Positions 51,401 through 60,022 of a stretch of 64,000 nt of DNA are shown here, piece by piece. Position 1 is the first letter of the stretch, and every line of letters begins with the position of its first letter. A program made the position numbers and the translations under genes. Source of the stretch: Vibrio sp. 05-20-BW147 (lineage in GTDB: Bacteria > Pseudomonadota > Gammaproteobacteria > Enterobacterales > Vibrionaceae); contig NZ_SZTO01000006.1 of NCBI RefSeq assembly GCF_013369385.1, positions 62,001 through 126,000 of the forward strand, given 5' to 3'. A model generated the notes under the pieces. That model had not been told where the DNA came from. It searched no databases and saw only the letters and a program-made list of their open reading frames with translations.

Positions 51401-52345
51401 TTCACCACCAGAACCGGTGGAAGCACCTGGCCATGGTGAGATTGCGGTTGGGTGGTTGTGCGTCTCTACCTTCATCAAGATGTGTGCATCTTCGTGATGG
51501 TAGTTGTATTGACGCGTTTCTGGATCGGGGAAGAAACGACCCACTTTTGAACCCGTCATTACCGCTGCGTTATCTTTGTAAGCAGACAGCACGTGATCTG
51601 GCGTTGTTTCAAAGGTATTTTTGATCATCTTAAACAGCGATTTTGGCTGTTCCACACCGTCGATCGTCCAATCGGCGTTAAAGATCTTGTGACGACAGTG
51701 CTCAGAGTTGGCCTGAGCAAACATCATCAGTTCGATGTCATTTGGATTACGGCCAAGCTTAGTAAAGTTCTCCACCAAGTAATCAATTTCATCTTCTGCC
51801 AATGCTAGGCCAAGTGAAACGTTTGCTTCTTCAAGCGCAAGACGACCTCCAGAAAGGATATCCACCTGAGTCATTGGTGCAGGCTGCGCAACGCTGAACA
51901 ATGCCGCTGCCGCTTCTAAATCACCAAATACCGCTTCCATCATACGGTCATGAATAATGCTTTTTACGATGTCGATTTGTACGCTAGAAAGCTCTGAAGA
52001 CGACTCAACATAGTACGCCGTGCCGCGCTCTAAACGCTTCACTGCGTTAAGGCCACAGTTTTGTGCAATGTCTGTCGCTTTTGATGACCAAGGAGAGATG
52101 GTGCCAGGACGAGGCGTGACCAGCAATAAGAGACCTTGAGGCTCATGCTCTTCGATAGTTGGGCCGTAAGTTAGAAGTTTCTCAAGCTTTTCCAACGCTT
52201 CTGCGTCTAACTCAGAGGTCAGATCCGCAAAGTGCATGAACTCGGCATAAATGCCAGTGACAGGCAGATCTTGTTCACGACAAAGTTCCAAAAGTTTATT
52301 AACTCGAAACTCAGAAAGAGCTGGGGAGCCACGCAAAATTCTCAT
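48452..52345 (-). CDS. purL: Phosphoribosylformylglycinamidine synthase
   Basis: PurL converts FGAR, ATP and glutamine to FGAM in purine synthesis. The large single-chain form (1,297 residues) has an N-terminal domain ([13 protein letters not shown]), a linker, the FGAM synthase core with duplicated AIRS-type domains (HAEDAHIL-like ATP site in [25 protein letters not shown]), and a C-terminal glutaminase with Cys1137 in GVCNGCQM and HGEGRVE. The start at 52345 fits family length; an upstream in-frame extension crosses the promoter. PurR-controlled. Confidence 0.96.
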   Translation of the reverse strand: MRILRGSPALSEFRVNKLLELCREQDLPVTGIYAEFMHFADLTSELDAEALEKLEKLLTYGPTIEEHEPQGLLLLVTPRPGTISPWSSKATDIAQNCGLNAVKRLERGTAYYVESSSELSSVQIDIVKSIIHDRMMEAVFGDLEAAAALFSVAQPAPMTQVDILSGGRLALEEANVSLGLALAEDEIDYLVENFTKLGRNPNDIELMMFAQANSEHCRHKIFNADWTIDGVEQPKSLFKMIKNTFETTPDHVLSAYKDNAAVMTGSKVGRFFPDPETRQYNYHHEDAHILMKVETHNHPTAISPWPGASTGSGGEIRDEGATGIGGKPKAGLVGFTTSNLRIPGFEQPWETDFGKPGRIVNALDIMLEGPLGGAAFNNEFGRPNLLGYFRTYEEKVTSHAGEEVRGYHKPIMIAGGMGNIRDEHVQKKEIPVGASLIVLGGPAMNIGLGGGAASSMASGQSAEDLDFASVQRENPEMERRCQEVIDRCWQLGDNNPIAFIHDVGAGGISNALPELVNDGERGGKFQLRDVPNDEPGMSPLEIWCNESQERYVLAVAPENMAAFDAICKRERAPYAVVGVATEERHLTLEDAHFDNTPIDMPMDILLGKPPKMHREATTLKVDSPAMTRDGIELNEAVDRVLRLPTVAEKTFLITIGDRTVTGLVARDQMVGPWQVPVANCAVTAASYDTYHGEAMSMGERTPVALLDFGASARLAVGESLTNIAATDIGDIKRIKLSANWMSPAGHPGEDAGLYEAVKAVGEELCPALGLTIPVGKDSMSMKTKWNENGEEKEVTSPLSLIITAFARVEDVRKTITPQLRTDKGETSLVLVDLGNGKNRLGATALAQVYKQLGDKPADVDNAEQLKGFFDAMQALVRQDKLLAYHDKGDGGLLVTLAEMAFAGHCGVNANIAALGDDVLAALFNEELGAVVQVKNDELDSVLSTLAANGLEACSHVIGAVDASDNFVIRSGDALILERSRTDLRVIWAETTHKMQALRDNPACADQEFEAKKNNSDPGLNVSLSYDVNEDIAAPYIAKGAKPKMAILREQGVNSHVEMAAAFDRAGFEATDIHMSDILTGQAVLDEYHGLVACGGFSYGDVLGAGEGWAKSVLFNAQAREQFQAFFNRENTFSLGVCNGCQMLSNLKELIPGADLWPRFVRNESERFEARFSLVEVQKSDSVFFDGMAGSRMPIAVSHGEGRVEVRDAQHLAAIEASGTVAVRFVDNLGNPTQQYPNNPNGSPNAITGLTTKDGRVTIMMPHPERVFRTVANSWAPEGWGENGAWMRMFQNARKNLG

Positions 52346-52453
52346 GTGCTTAGGTCTCTTATGCAATTGATTAAGGTGATATTGGAATAAATTCAGTGGG
52401 TTATACTGTTTTACTTCGAACTTATGCCGATTGCACCTCTCTGTTGCGGGCGC

Positions 52454-52459
52454 ATTATA
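52454..52459 (-). promoter_or_regulatory. purL promoter -10 element
   Basis: The minus strand reads TATAAT, a perfect -10 hexamer, with GTTACA 18 bases upstream as a fair -35. The leader to the purL ATG is about 100 bases. Confidence 0.6.
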
Positions 52460-52488
52460 TAGCAATTGTTTTTGTGATGTAACACCAA

Positions 52489-52504
52489 AAGCAACCGTTT
52501 GCGT
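52489..52504 (-). promoter_or_regulatory. PurR box upstream of purL
   Basis: AAGCAACCGTTTGCGT matches the PurR palindrome ACGCAAACGTTTGCGT at 14 of 16 positions. It lies just upstream of the purL promoter, consistent with purine repression. Confidence 0.8.
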
Positions 52505-52642
52505 CACTTTTTTTGTCAAATTTGAAATACAACCAAAATGTGGAAGCAATAAAAACATGTACAATTCTGCTGTTCGCTTTTTCTTTGCCTACCCTGCGCG
52601 CTTTGATATAAAGAGACCAACAGATTTTTGAGAGCAGACTGA

Positions 52643-54229
52643 ATGCCAATACTTAATCTTCACCAACTACGTAACGCTCTGTTTATTCTTGCGACTTCTC
52701 TCTTTCTCGCAGGATGCCAAATTGAATCTAAACCCGCCAGCGAGTTGGATCAGATCAAACAACGAGGCGTTCTGCGTGTTGGCACTCTCAATAATCAACT
52801 CTCTTACTACATTGGCCCAGATGGTCAAGCCGGTTTGGATTATGAGCTGGCAAGACAATTTGCCGACGAGCTTGGCGTAAGGCTAGAGATCAAAACGGCA
52901 TTTCGCCAATCAGAACTCTTTCCGATGCTAAAACGTGGTGATATTGACCTCGTCGCGACGGGATTAAGCCAAACCCCACGCGTGATTAAGCAATTTCGTC
53001 CAGGCCCCAGTTATTACTATGTAAGCCAAGTGGTGGTGTACAAGAATGGTGCTCTGAGGCCAAGAAACCTAAAGCAGCTGATTGAATATCAAAACGCTAA
53101 AACCACACCGGATGGCGAGGAGTCGAATGAGCTTGCCGCTGCGCAAACTCTACAGGTCGTTAAACAATCGCAAAATGTCACTTTGCTCAAGTCGTTGCAA
53201 AATGAGTACCCTGAGCTAAAGTACACCACTGTATCGGATGCCGACAACTACGATTTGTTGCGCCGAGTTTCAGCAGGCGAACTGCGCTTTGCGATTAGCG
53301 ATTCCATTGAGCTCTCACTTGCGCAGCGTTTGTATCCCGATCTCGCGACTGCGTTTGAGGTCACCGAAGACCAACCTGCATCTTGGTTCGTTCGTCGCTC
53401 TCCTGACGAATCGCTTTATGCTTTGATGATTGAATTCTTCGGGGACATCAGCCAATCTGGTGAGCTTGCTCGATTAGAAGAGAAGTACATTGGTCACATT
53501 GGTACCTTCGATTATGTCGATACGCGCGCGTTTATTCGAGCGCTAGACAGTAAGTTGCCTCAATGGGCACCGCTGTTTGAACAATATTCTGCCGAGTTTG
53601 ACTGGCGCTTGATTGCTGCGTTGGCTTATCAAGAATCGCATTGGAACCCGTTAGCGAAATCGCCAACGGGGGTTCGTGGCATGATGATGCTTACCCTGCC
53701 AACCGCACAAAGTGTCGGCGTCAAAAACCGTTTAGATCCAGAACAATCGATTCGAGGGGGTGTAGAGTATTTGCGCCGTATTGTCGCGCGAGTACCAGAA
53801 TCCATCCCCCAACATGAGAAAATCTGGTTTGCCCTCGCATCGTATAACGTTGGCTTTGGCCATATGATGGACGCTCGCCGTTTGACAAAAAAACAAGGAG
53901 CCAATCCGGATTCTTGGGCTGATGTGAAAGAAAGGCTGCCTCTGCTAAGACAGAAAAAGTACTTCAGCCAAACTCGCTACGGTTATGCCCGTGGAGACGA
54001 GGCGAAAAATTACGTTGAGAATATTCGCCGCTACTACCAAAGCATCATTGGCCATGTAGGACAAAACTCTCTAATTGCCAGCGATCAAGAGGGCGAAATT
54101 CAAGTGATTCCGCCACTCGAAAATGAAGAGTTGGCCGCGGTTAATGATGTTAGTGAATCCGCAACCGGCTCGTTAGCACAAGATACGGTTGTCAGCCAAG
54201 CAGAAGGCAACGTACCGACCAACCAATAA
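52643..54229 (+). CDS. mltF: Membrane-bound lytic murein transglycosylase F
   Basis: MltF cleaves glycan strands of peptidoglycan in the periplasm. The 528-residue protein has a lipoprotein-type signal (LFLAGC, Cys25), a periplasmic binding-protein-like domain (about 40-270, GVLRVGTLNNQLSYY) and a C-terminal SLT domain with the catalytic Glu331 in AYQESHWN. E. coli MltF lacks a lipobox, so this one may be lipid-anchored. About 50 C-terminal residues are acidic/polar and probably disordered. Divergent from purL. Confidence 0.93.
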   Translation: MPILNLHQLRNALFILATSLFLAGCQIESKPASELDQIKQRGVLRVGTLNNQLSYYIGPDGQAGLDYELARQFADELGVRLEIKTAFRQSELFPMLKRGDIDLVATGLSQTPRVIKQFRPGPSYYYVSQVVVYKNGALRPRNLKQLIEYQNAKTTPDGEESNELAAAQTLQVVKQSQNVTLLKSLQNEYPELKYTTVSDADNYDLLRRVSAGELRFAISDSIELSLAQRLYPDLATAFEVTEDQPASWFVRRSPDESLYALMIEFFGDISQSGELARLEEKYIGHIGTFDYVDTRAFIRALDSKLPQWAPLFEQYSAEFDWRLIAALAYQESHWNPLAKSPTGVRGMMMLTLPTAQSVGVKNRLDPEQSIRGGVEYLRRIVARVPESIPQHEKIWFALASYNVGFGHMMDARRLTKKQGANPDSWADVKERLPLLRQKKYFSQTRYGYARGDEAKNYVENIRRYYQSIIGHVGQNSLIASDQEGEIQVIPPLENEELAAVNDVSESATGSLAQDTVVSQAEGNVPTNQ

Positions 54230-54242
54230 CCACCACATAGGA

Positions 54243-54297
54243 AGCGATTTTTGTAAAAGTCGATTGCTTTTTAGCAACGACTTTATCTAAAATCGCT
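54243..54297. repeat. Long compound hairpin downstream of mltF
   Basis: AGCGATTTT (54243-54251) pairs with AAAATCGCT (54289-54297); inside, AAAGTCG and CGACTTT, then TTGCT and AGCAA, pair around TTTT with a single A bulge. AGG/CCT extends the base. No T-run follows, so it is not a standard terminator. Confidence 0.6.
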
Positions 54298-54422
54298 CTC
54301 CTGAATTAGGCCAAACTGACCGTTTCGTCAATTATGCTGGCCCTCTTTATAACGCTTCTTTGTAACAAAATAAGCTAACTGAAGAACATTCAAATTGAAC
54401 GCCCCAAACGCTTTTTATTTTT

Positions 54423-54453
54423 CTCAACATCAACAATACCTGGTGACGTTGAG
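54423..54453 (+). other. Leader hairpin upstream of the basic micro-ORF
   Basis: CTCAACATCA (54423-54432) pairs with TGACGTTGAG (54444-54453), nine of ten positions, around an 11-base loop. A T-run (54468-54474) follows after 14 bases, then the ribosome-binding site. Confidence 0.45.
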
Positions 54454-54494
54454 CATCGTGGTGGGGATTTTTTTATCGTCAGTAGGAGGTCGTT

Positions 54495-54632
54495 GTGTTA
54501 AGACGTCGCGTCCAATCCAAGCGCCTAAATAAAACGGTAGCGGCTAACCGCCGTAAACGTAAGTTAACGAATACAAAACGAAAAATATGCGCTCGCAACC
54601 GTATTTACGTACATCTAGTAAATCACGCGTAA
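54495..54632 (+). CDS. Highly basic 45-residue small protein, unknown
   Basis: GTG at 54495 opens a 45-codon frame ending TAA 54630-54632. AGGAGGT (54484-54490) is a near-perfect Shine-Dalgarno five bases upstream. By eye the product has 10 Arg, 6 Lys, 2 His and no Asp or Glu, with one Cys (residue 32); runs include LRRRV and NRRKRKL. The charge suggests RNA, ribosome or membrane-surface binding, but I recognise no family. It has its own terminator and a structured leader, and lies between mltF and the convergent tadA. Confidence 0.6.
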   Translation: MLRRRVQSKRLNKTVAANRRKRKLTNTKRKICARNRIYVHLVNHA

Positions 54633-54640
54633 CCTGTCAG

Positions 54641-54673
54641 CAAGCATCTGCTTTCAATGCAGATGTTTGTTTT
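54641..54673 (+). terminator. Intrinsic terminator after the basic micro-ORF
   Basis: CAAGCATCTGC (54641-54651) pairs with GCAGATGTTTG (54659-54669), 11 pairs with one G-T, followed by TTTT. It begins nine bases after the small ORF stop and works on the plus strand. Confidence 0.8.
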
Positions 54674-54684
54674 ACCTTCTCACG

Positions 54685-55212
54685 CTACTGATCTTCGCTT
54701 TCGTTTTCGCTCACGTGCAGCTCCCTCTTCAACGCCTTGATCTCTTTACGACGACGCTTAAAAAAGGCCTGTAACTGCTCACGGCATTCCGACTCTAACA
54801 ATCCTTTTTCGATGGTTGCGTAATGATACGCCGCTTGACTAGAAAACAGATCGAGTACCGTCCCAGCCGCCCCTGCTTTCAAATCAGGAGCCCCAAAGAC
54901 AATGCGTTTCACACGGCTATGCAGCAGTGCGCCAGCACACATTGGGCATGGCTCTAAGGTGACGTACAACGTGGTGTCGAGCAGACGATAGTTACCCAGA
55001 CTCTGCCCAGCCTGACGTAAGGTCTGTATTTCTGCATGGGCCGTCGCATCATGTTGGCCAATCGATTGATTCCATCCTTCAGCAATCACTTCGCCATCTT
55101 TGACCAGTACCGCACCAACAGGCACTTCCCCTTCATTTTCAGCAATCGCGGCAAGCTCAATGGCTCTGCGCATAAAACGTTGATCATCGAGACTAAAATG
55201 ACTATCAGACAA
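54685..55212 (-). CDS. tadA: tRNA adenosine(34) deaminase TadA
   Basis: TadA converts A34 to inosine in tRNA-Arg(ACG). The 175-residue protein has the deaminase zinc site HAEIQTLR (His, catalytic Glu) and PCPMCAGALLHSR (two Cys). The start is TTG at 55212 (MSDSHFSLDDQRFM), supported by AGGAG six bases upstream. The C-terminal 25 residues are charged (RRRKEIKALKRELHVSENESEDQ region). Confidence 0.95.
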   Translation of the reverse strand: MSDSHFSLDDQRFMRRAIELAAIAENEGEVPVGAVLVKDGEVIAEGWNQSIGQHDATAHAEIQTLRQAGQSLGNYRLLDTTLYVTLEPCPMCAGALLHSRVKRIVFGAPDLKAGAAGTVLDLFSSQAAYHYATIEKGLLESECREQLQAFFKRRRKEIKALKRELHVSENESEDQ

Positions 55213-55283
55213 AGAAACTCCTAAATCGAACTGACAACAATTTTGAACAGATTATAGGGAAAACATTTCGCAGAGCCCATAAA

Positions 55284-55308
55284 AAAACGCAGGCGAACCT
55301 GCGTTTTT
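55284..55308. terminator. Terminator after the AbgT-family gene
   Basis: AAAAACGCAGG and CCTGCGTTTTT pair perfectly around CGAA... a short loop; on the minus strand it ends the transporter transcript. Confidence 0.85.
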
Positions 55309-55325
55309 CATTTCATGCACAATGA

Positions 55326-56885
55326 TTACATTGTGTAGGTGTATGGCGCTTGAACACCCAGCGGAATACCCACAGCCCAGTAAGCGAGCAAGAAGATAGT
55401 CCAACCAATCAGCATCGCAATAGAGAATGGCATCATCAGTGATGCAAGCGTACCGATACCGGTTGATTTCACGTAACGTTGACAGTAAACAACAACAAGT
55501 GGGAAGAACACCATCAACGGTGAAATGATGTTGGATACAGAGTCACCCACACGGTAAGCCGCTTGAGAAAGCTCAGGAGAAATACCCACAGCCATAAGCA
55601 TTGGAACTAGGATAGGACCAATCAATGCCCACTTAGCCGATGCTGAACCGATAAGTAGGTTCACTGACGCCGTCAGCAGAATCATACCAACAATCGTCGC
55701 CTCACCTGGCAGGTTCATCGCTTTCAGACCTTCAGCGCCGTAAAGTGCCAACATGGTACCGATGTTTGACTGAGCAAATGCCGACAAGAACTGTGCACAG
55801 AAGAACGACATCACAATGTATGCGCCCATCGTCGACATTGTTGTTGCCATCGCTTTGATAATGTCGTTACTGGATTTGAACGTGCCAGACACACGACCGT
55901 AAACATAACCAGGGATGATAAACAGGATGAAGATCAATGGAACAATTGACTTCATGATCGGAGCTGAGAACGCCGTAATTTCACCATTTGGTGAACGCAG
56001 TGCTGAGTTCTCAGGCCAGATAGCCGCGATAAGCAGCGCAATACCTGCCATCATTGCCCAACCAGCGTAACGGAACGCTTTTGATTCTAATTCAGTGAAT
56101 GAACCAAGATCTGGTGCTTTTTCTGCATCGTCATCAATTGGAGTATTCGCAAGACGAGGCTCGATGATTTTCTCTGTCACATACCAGCCAATCGCAATGA
56201 TGATCACCGAAGAAAGACCAGTGAAGAAAATGTTCGCCAGCGGGTTAACCACGTATGCAGGATCTAGAACCTGAGCTGCCGTTTGTGTAAAGCCAGCCAA
56301 TAGAGGGTCGATACCTGAAGGGATAAAGTTGGCCGAGAAACCACCCGATACACCCGCAAACGCAGCCGCGATACCCGCAAGAGGGTGACGACCTGCTGCA
56401 TGGAAAATGATACCACCTAGAGGAATAACCAGTACGTAGCCTGCATCCGCTGCGGTGTGCGAAACGATCGCAACCAAAATCAGCATTGGAGTCAGAAGCT
56501 TAGCTGGCGTGAAATTCAGCATCTTCTTGAGGCCTGTGGTAATAAAGCCAGAAGAGTCTGCAACGCCGACACCAAGCATCGCCACTAACACGATCCCTAG
56601 AGGTGCAAAACCAGTAAATGTGGTCACCATGTTTGCAAGAAAACTGGCTAATGATTCACCGGTTAGAAGGTTTTTGATTGCAAGAGCGTCGCCAGTTCGA
56701 GGATTGATAAGATCAAACGAAACGTTTGACAAAAGTGCAGACGCAGCCCAAGTAATCACTAGTGCCCAGAAGAACAAAATCGCAGGATCTGGGATCTTGT
56801 TCCCTACCCTTTCGATGAAGTTCAAAAAACGATCCATGCCGCTCGGCTTCGGCGATGGCGCTTGATTTACCGCTTGGTTACTCAT
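55326..56885 (-). CDS. AbgT-family transporter
   Basis: A 519-residue inner-membrane protein with about 13 hydrophobic segments. Family signatures are GIVLVAMLGVGVADSSGFI, HTAADAGYVLVIPLGG and SGGFSANFIPSGIDPLLAGFTQ. AbgT members import p-aminobenzoyl-glutamate (E. coli AbgT) or, in MtrF/YdaH, export sulfonamides; the sequence does not decide between these. It has GGAG upstream of the ATG and no operon partner. Confidence 0.87.
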   Translation of the reverse strand: MSNQAVNQAPSPKPSGMDRFLNFIERVGNKIPDPAILFFWALVITWAASALLSNVSFDLINPRTGDALAIKNLLTGESLASFLANMVTTFTGFAPLGIVLVAMLGVGVADSSGFITTGLKKMLNFTPAKLLTPMLILVAIVSHTAADAGYVLVIPLGGIIFHAAGRHPLAGIAAAFAGVSGGFSANFIPSGIDPLLAGFTQTAAQVLDPAYVVNPLANIFFTGLSSVIIIAIGWYVTEKIIEPRLANTPIDDDAEKAPDLGSFTELESKAFRYAGWAMMAGIALLIAAIWPENSALRSPNGEITAFSAPIMKSIVPLIFILFIIPGYVYGRVSGTFKSSNDIIKAMATTMSTMGAYIVMSFFCAQFLSAFAQSNIGTMLALYGAEGLKAMNLPGEATIVGMILLTASVNLLIGSASAKWALIGPILVPMLMAVGISPELSQAAYRVGDSVSNIISPLMVFFPLVVVYCQRYVKSTGIGTLASLMMPFSIAMLIGWTIFLLAYWAVGIPLGVQAPYTYTM

Positions 56886-57164
56886 GGTAACTCCATAATC
56901 AATGATGTTGGTGCCAATGGCTTCTTAAAATTATTGTTTCAGCCAATTTTTCAACGTTTGATTCTATTAAATCCGTTTAAGAAAAGCACAAGGTTCTGAA
57001 AGTTTTTCCATATTTGGAGACATATTTTGCAAAAACACAATTAATGTGCAACAAATTAAACACAAACAAACGACAACTTGCGAAACAAAAAAGAAACCTT
57101 CCAGAAACACATCATCTTAACCGTAGCTAACCATCTGTACTCATCAGCACTACTAACCAACTAA
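56886..57164. other. AT-rich intergenic region between the transporter and the pilin genes
   Basis: Holds the transporter promoter region and a CACA-ATTAA-TGTG inverted repeat near 57034-57046. No terminator for the pilin operon is evident in it, and I see no gene. Confidence 0.4.
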
Positions 57165-57575
57165 TCACATAGTAAATTCACTGTGTTTGGAAATCATGGT
57201 TTTGAGTTCTACCGAATGGTTATTGCCAAAGCGATCTTGCCAAGTAGTTTGAACATGGACTGTTTTCAGCTCACCAGATAACGCTGTGTTTGGAACGCTC
57301 CATGTAACGGTATATGGGGGGTGTGCGCTGGAGCCTGCGCCGATATCAGAATCAAAATTGGCCACGGCAATCGCAGAGGAAGCAGTCGCACCACGAGTGC
57401 GAAACCATTCCAATTTTTGCTCCGCCAAATTAAGTGCTTCAATACTATGAATGGCATAGTCGGCCTTTTGCTCGATGTAAACCTGTAGCTTAACTAACCC
57501 CAGCGCACCAAAGCCAATCAGTACAAATGAAATCAATACTTCCAACAAACTAAAACCATGTTGCTTACTTTGCAT
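57165..57575 (-). CDS. Type IV minor pilin, PilV-like
   Basis: A 136-residue prepilin-like protein with cleavage site QHG|FSLLEV and Glu at position 5 of the mature form, followed by the hydrophobic helix. It has LNLAEQKLEWFRTRG, typical of PilV-type minor pilins. Last gene of a four-gene minor pilin operon. In V. cholerae the orthologous block next to dnaJ supplies the minor pilins of the competence pilus. It overlaps the upstream gene by 11 bases. Confidence 0.85.
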   Translation of the reverse strand: MQSKQHGFSLLEVLISFVLIGFGALGLVKLQVYIEQKADYAIHSIEALNLAEQKLEWFRTRGATASSAIAVANFDSDIGAGSSAHPPYTVTWSVPNTALSGELKTVHVQTTWQDRFGNNHSVELKTMISKHSEFTM

Positions 57576-58893
57576 TCCAGCTCCCCTTTTGCCATCTAGG
57601 AGGAAGAGTACTATTCACAAACTCTTTCATGATATCTGAACTAAATTTAAGATTGATTGAGTTTTTAAATAATGCATTTTGATTTTTAGTATCTAAAATC
57701 ATTCCCCCCGTAAAATTAAATGAACCTTCCATATACATGGTAGCTAATGTTGCATCGCCTTGGGAATATGTACCATTAATCGCTTCGAGACCCGCTTTGA
57801 AATCATTGGGGTCATGTTTTAGTGTGGCAATTAATGTCGCATCAAACTTTTTATTATCCCACTGCTCTTTTATTGGCGTATAAGTACTATTTACATGAAC
57901 AAAAACACCATTAACATTCACAGCACTTCTCCCCCCCACAATTCCATCATGCACGACAAGAAGAACCTTCATATTGGGGTAAGTATCTTTATTCAGTAAG
58001 GCAGCAAGCTCCGTATTAAATTCACAAGGTCCATCTACCCAAATTGCGTTCTTACCATTGGTTTTCAAAACCAGTTTATTTATCTCTGTATAACAATCGC
58101 TACCTTTAGTGGTGGATACTTTTTTAAAATTATTTTTCGGATCATCTCTTACTTGCTTCCAATCCGAAACTTTTTTACCAAAAATGTCTTTAAATGGAGA
58201 CAAGTCCGTTTGTCGTTTTACGTCAAGTTCCAATCCATTTCTTTGAACCAATCCATCTTTAAAATAATATCCTATTTTATCACTGGATGACGTAATGAAA
58301 CTCGATCCACATTTAACGCCAGATTTATATCCATTTCCTGGATGAACACCTGCAGAATAGTTCAAATCGCTATTAATAAAACCTGAACCAAAGTAAGCTT
58401 TATCTCTGATGACCATGGAAACACATTCATAATATTCTTGTTCATCATATTTTTTAAGTTCTCCTGGATCAGGTGAAATAGTTACAGCTGCATTAACAAC
58501 TAAATTTGATGAACTACGTATCGATCCCGCACCACCTCCTGAGGCAGAACTGACTATATTTTTACTTAAACCTGCATAACCAATTTTGCTGGTAACCTTA
58601 GTTGGGTTGTTCACTGCAGTGACAGCTTCATAGGTAAAAGTCACTGAATGACTCCCTATGTTGCATTCGGGTATCGAGGATGCGGTAGGAATAACACCAT
58701 CCTGCACTGTTTTTGTGTAAACACACTCCAATCCACCTTCTGCCAACCAGTGCTCTTGCCTTGACTTGACTTCATTTTGAGCGATTTTTATCTGATAAAG
58801 TAATCCTCTGGCAGAGGCTAAGGAAATAACCAAGGAAAACAACAATAAAAACGCAGTAAATAACAATGTCACATAGCCAGTTTTTAATTTCAT
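57565..58893 (-). CDS. Large minor pilin-like protein, PilX/GspK-like position
   Basis: A 442-residue protein with an N-terminal hydrophobic helix after a glycine (KLKTG|YVTLLFTAFLLLF) but no Glu at position 5, as in GspK/PilX-type tip subunits. The rest is a large, beta-rich, polar domain with several Cys residues and no recognised adhesin motif. It is coupled to its upstream neighbour by an ATGA overlap, with AAGGAA before the start. The gene is visibly AT-richer than the surrounding DNA (18 of 60 G+C at 58081-58140, counted by eye). Confidence 0.75.
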   Translation of the reverse strand: MKLKTGYVTLLFTAFLLLFSLVISLASARGLLYQIKIAQNEVKSRQEHWLAEGGLECVYTKTVQDGVIPTASSIPECNIGSHSVTFTYEAVTAVNNPTKVTSKIGYAGLSKNIVSSASGGGAGSIRSSSNLVVNAAVTISPDPGELKKYDEQEYYECVSMVIRDKAYFGSGFINSDLNYSAGVHPGNGYKSGVKCGSSFITSSSDKIGYYFKDGLVQRNGLELDVKRQTDLSPFKDIFGKKVSDWKQVRDDPKNNFKKVSTTKGSDCYTEINKLVLKTNGKNAIWVDGPCEFNTELAALLNKDTYPNMKVLLVVHDGIVGGRSAVNVNGVFVHVNSTYTPIKEQWDNKKFDATLIATLKHDPNDFKAGLEAINGTYSQGDATLATMYMEGSFNFTGGMILDTKNQNALFKNSINLKFSSDIMKEFVNSTLPPRWQKGSWNAK

Positions 58894-59507
58894 TGCCAGT
58901 TCCTTTGTTTAATTATGACGGTTGATGTATCACTCAATGATCCATCATTAGCACTTAACCCAAGAACTATTGTGGTCATCCTACTTGATGATTGAGTACT
59001 TTTGACTTCCTCAGAGACCACTGAAAAATGATTAACTTTAAGTACGCCATCATCAATTAATGGTTTGCAAGATCCAATTTCAGAAAAGCTTTTTATACCT
59101 GATGACGAAATTACGCCTTCTTCACAAATATATAGCTGATCTCGATCCTGCTTATATTTGATATTGCGATATTTTTTGTTTTCATTCGCATCACTTTTGA
59201 AATAGACAAAGCCTATTGCATTAGCGCCACTGACCACTAATGTCCCCGTTGCACCTGAAAGCGTTAAGGAATGTCCAAAGCCACCATCATAGCCTGCAAG
59301 TTGAACATCCTCTTTCATAACCGATAACGTACTATCTAAACTTTGCATCAAGTTAAGATGTAAACTATTCTCTCTCACTGATTTTTGTAAGTTTAAGAAC
59401 AAAGAACCAATAGTCCCGATCAGTATTACTCCCAACATCGCACTGATCATCAACTCAATCAAAGAGCTTCCTCTTTGTTGCGTCCTACTAACACGTTGGA
59501 TAGTCAT
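58890..59507 (-). CDS. Type IV minor pilin, PilW-like
   Basis: A prepilin-like protein with the cleavage motif QRG|SSLIELM, Glu at position 5 and a hydrophobic helix (ISAMLGVILIGTIGSLF). Ser at position 1 is less common than Phe or Met. The 205-residue length and place between FimT-like and PilX-like genes fit PilW. Start chosen at ATG 59507 with GGGAG upstream; it overlaps the end of the FimT-like gene by 20 bases. Confidence 0.8.
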   Translation of the reverse strand: MTIQRVSRTQQRGSSLIELMISAMLGVILIGTIGSLFLNLQKSVRENSLHLNLMQSLDSTLSVMKEDVQLAGYDGGFGHSLTLSGATGTLVVSGANAIGFVYFKSDANENKKYRNIKYKQDRDQLYICEEGVISSSGIKSFSEIGSCKPLIDDGVLKVNHFSVVSEEVKSTQSSSRMTTIVLGLSANDGSLSDTSTVIIKQRNWQ

Positions 59508-59997
59508 ATAGTTTAGCTCCCGACAGACTGCATACCCGAACTCGTCCTGGCGGATTGGAAATGACAACAGATAATTTTTTGGTTTCATCTGATGTAGGAT
59601 AAAAGACTATGCTTCCGCCTTGAGGCCTACCTCTGACTGGATCAAATGAAATATACTTATGTTCATAGTTATGGACGATCGAAAGACCTGAGTAAGATGA
59701 CCCCGATAAGTAGAGCAATACATTGCTGGCGCTGCTTGAAGATGCACTTAGTTTTAAGGACCATTGGCCTTTGTTAGCCACTTCAGCTTTTGCTTTAGTA
59801 AAATGAACATACAACTTGGTGTTTCTCAGCACCGCTTCTGACTTACTTTGATTAAAAAAGCCATTCAGTTCAGAGGCCAATCTTTGCATCTCGACCGTTT
59901 GAGAAACACGAGTAAAACTGGGTGCCGCCGAAGCTAAAACAACAGCCAAAACAGCGACTGTGATTAAAAGCTCCAAGAGTGTGAAGCCGCGAGTCAT
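59488..59997 (-). CDS. Type IV minor pseudopilin, FimT/GspH-like
   Basis: A 169-residue protein with prepilin motif RG|FTLLELL right at the N-terminus and the GspH/FimT-type segment LASELNGFFNQSKSEAVLRN. It is the first gene of the minor pilin operon, divergent from the pilE-like gene. FimT-type subunits are linked to DNA binding during natural transformation in other species. AGGAA lies eight bases before the ATG. Confidence 0.86.
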   Translation of the reverse strand: MTRGFTLLELLITVAVLAVVLASAAPSFTRVSQTVEMQRLASELNGFFNQSKSEAVLRNTKLYVHFTKAKAEVANKGQWSLKLSASSSSASNVLLYLSGSSYSGLSIVHNYEHKYISFDPVRGRPQGGSIVFYPTSDETKKLSVVISNPPGRVRVCSLSGAKLYDYPTC

Positions 59998-60022
59998 TTC
60001 CCAAATTCCTATGTAATGTACT

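Noticed and set aside
48452..52564. 73-codon N-terminal extension of purL
   Set aside because: The extension spans the PurR box and the TATAAT promoter, and PurL homology begins at 52345.
54243..54297. Compound hairpin considered as the mltF terminator
   Set aside because: No T-run follows the stem on either strand, so it is not called a terminator; it is listed as a repeat.
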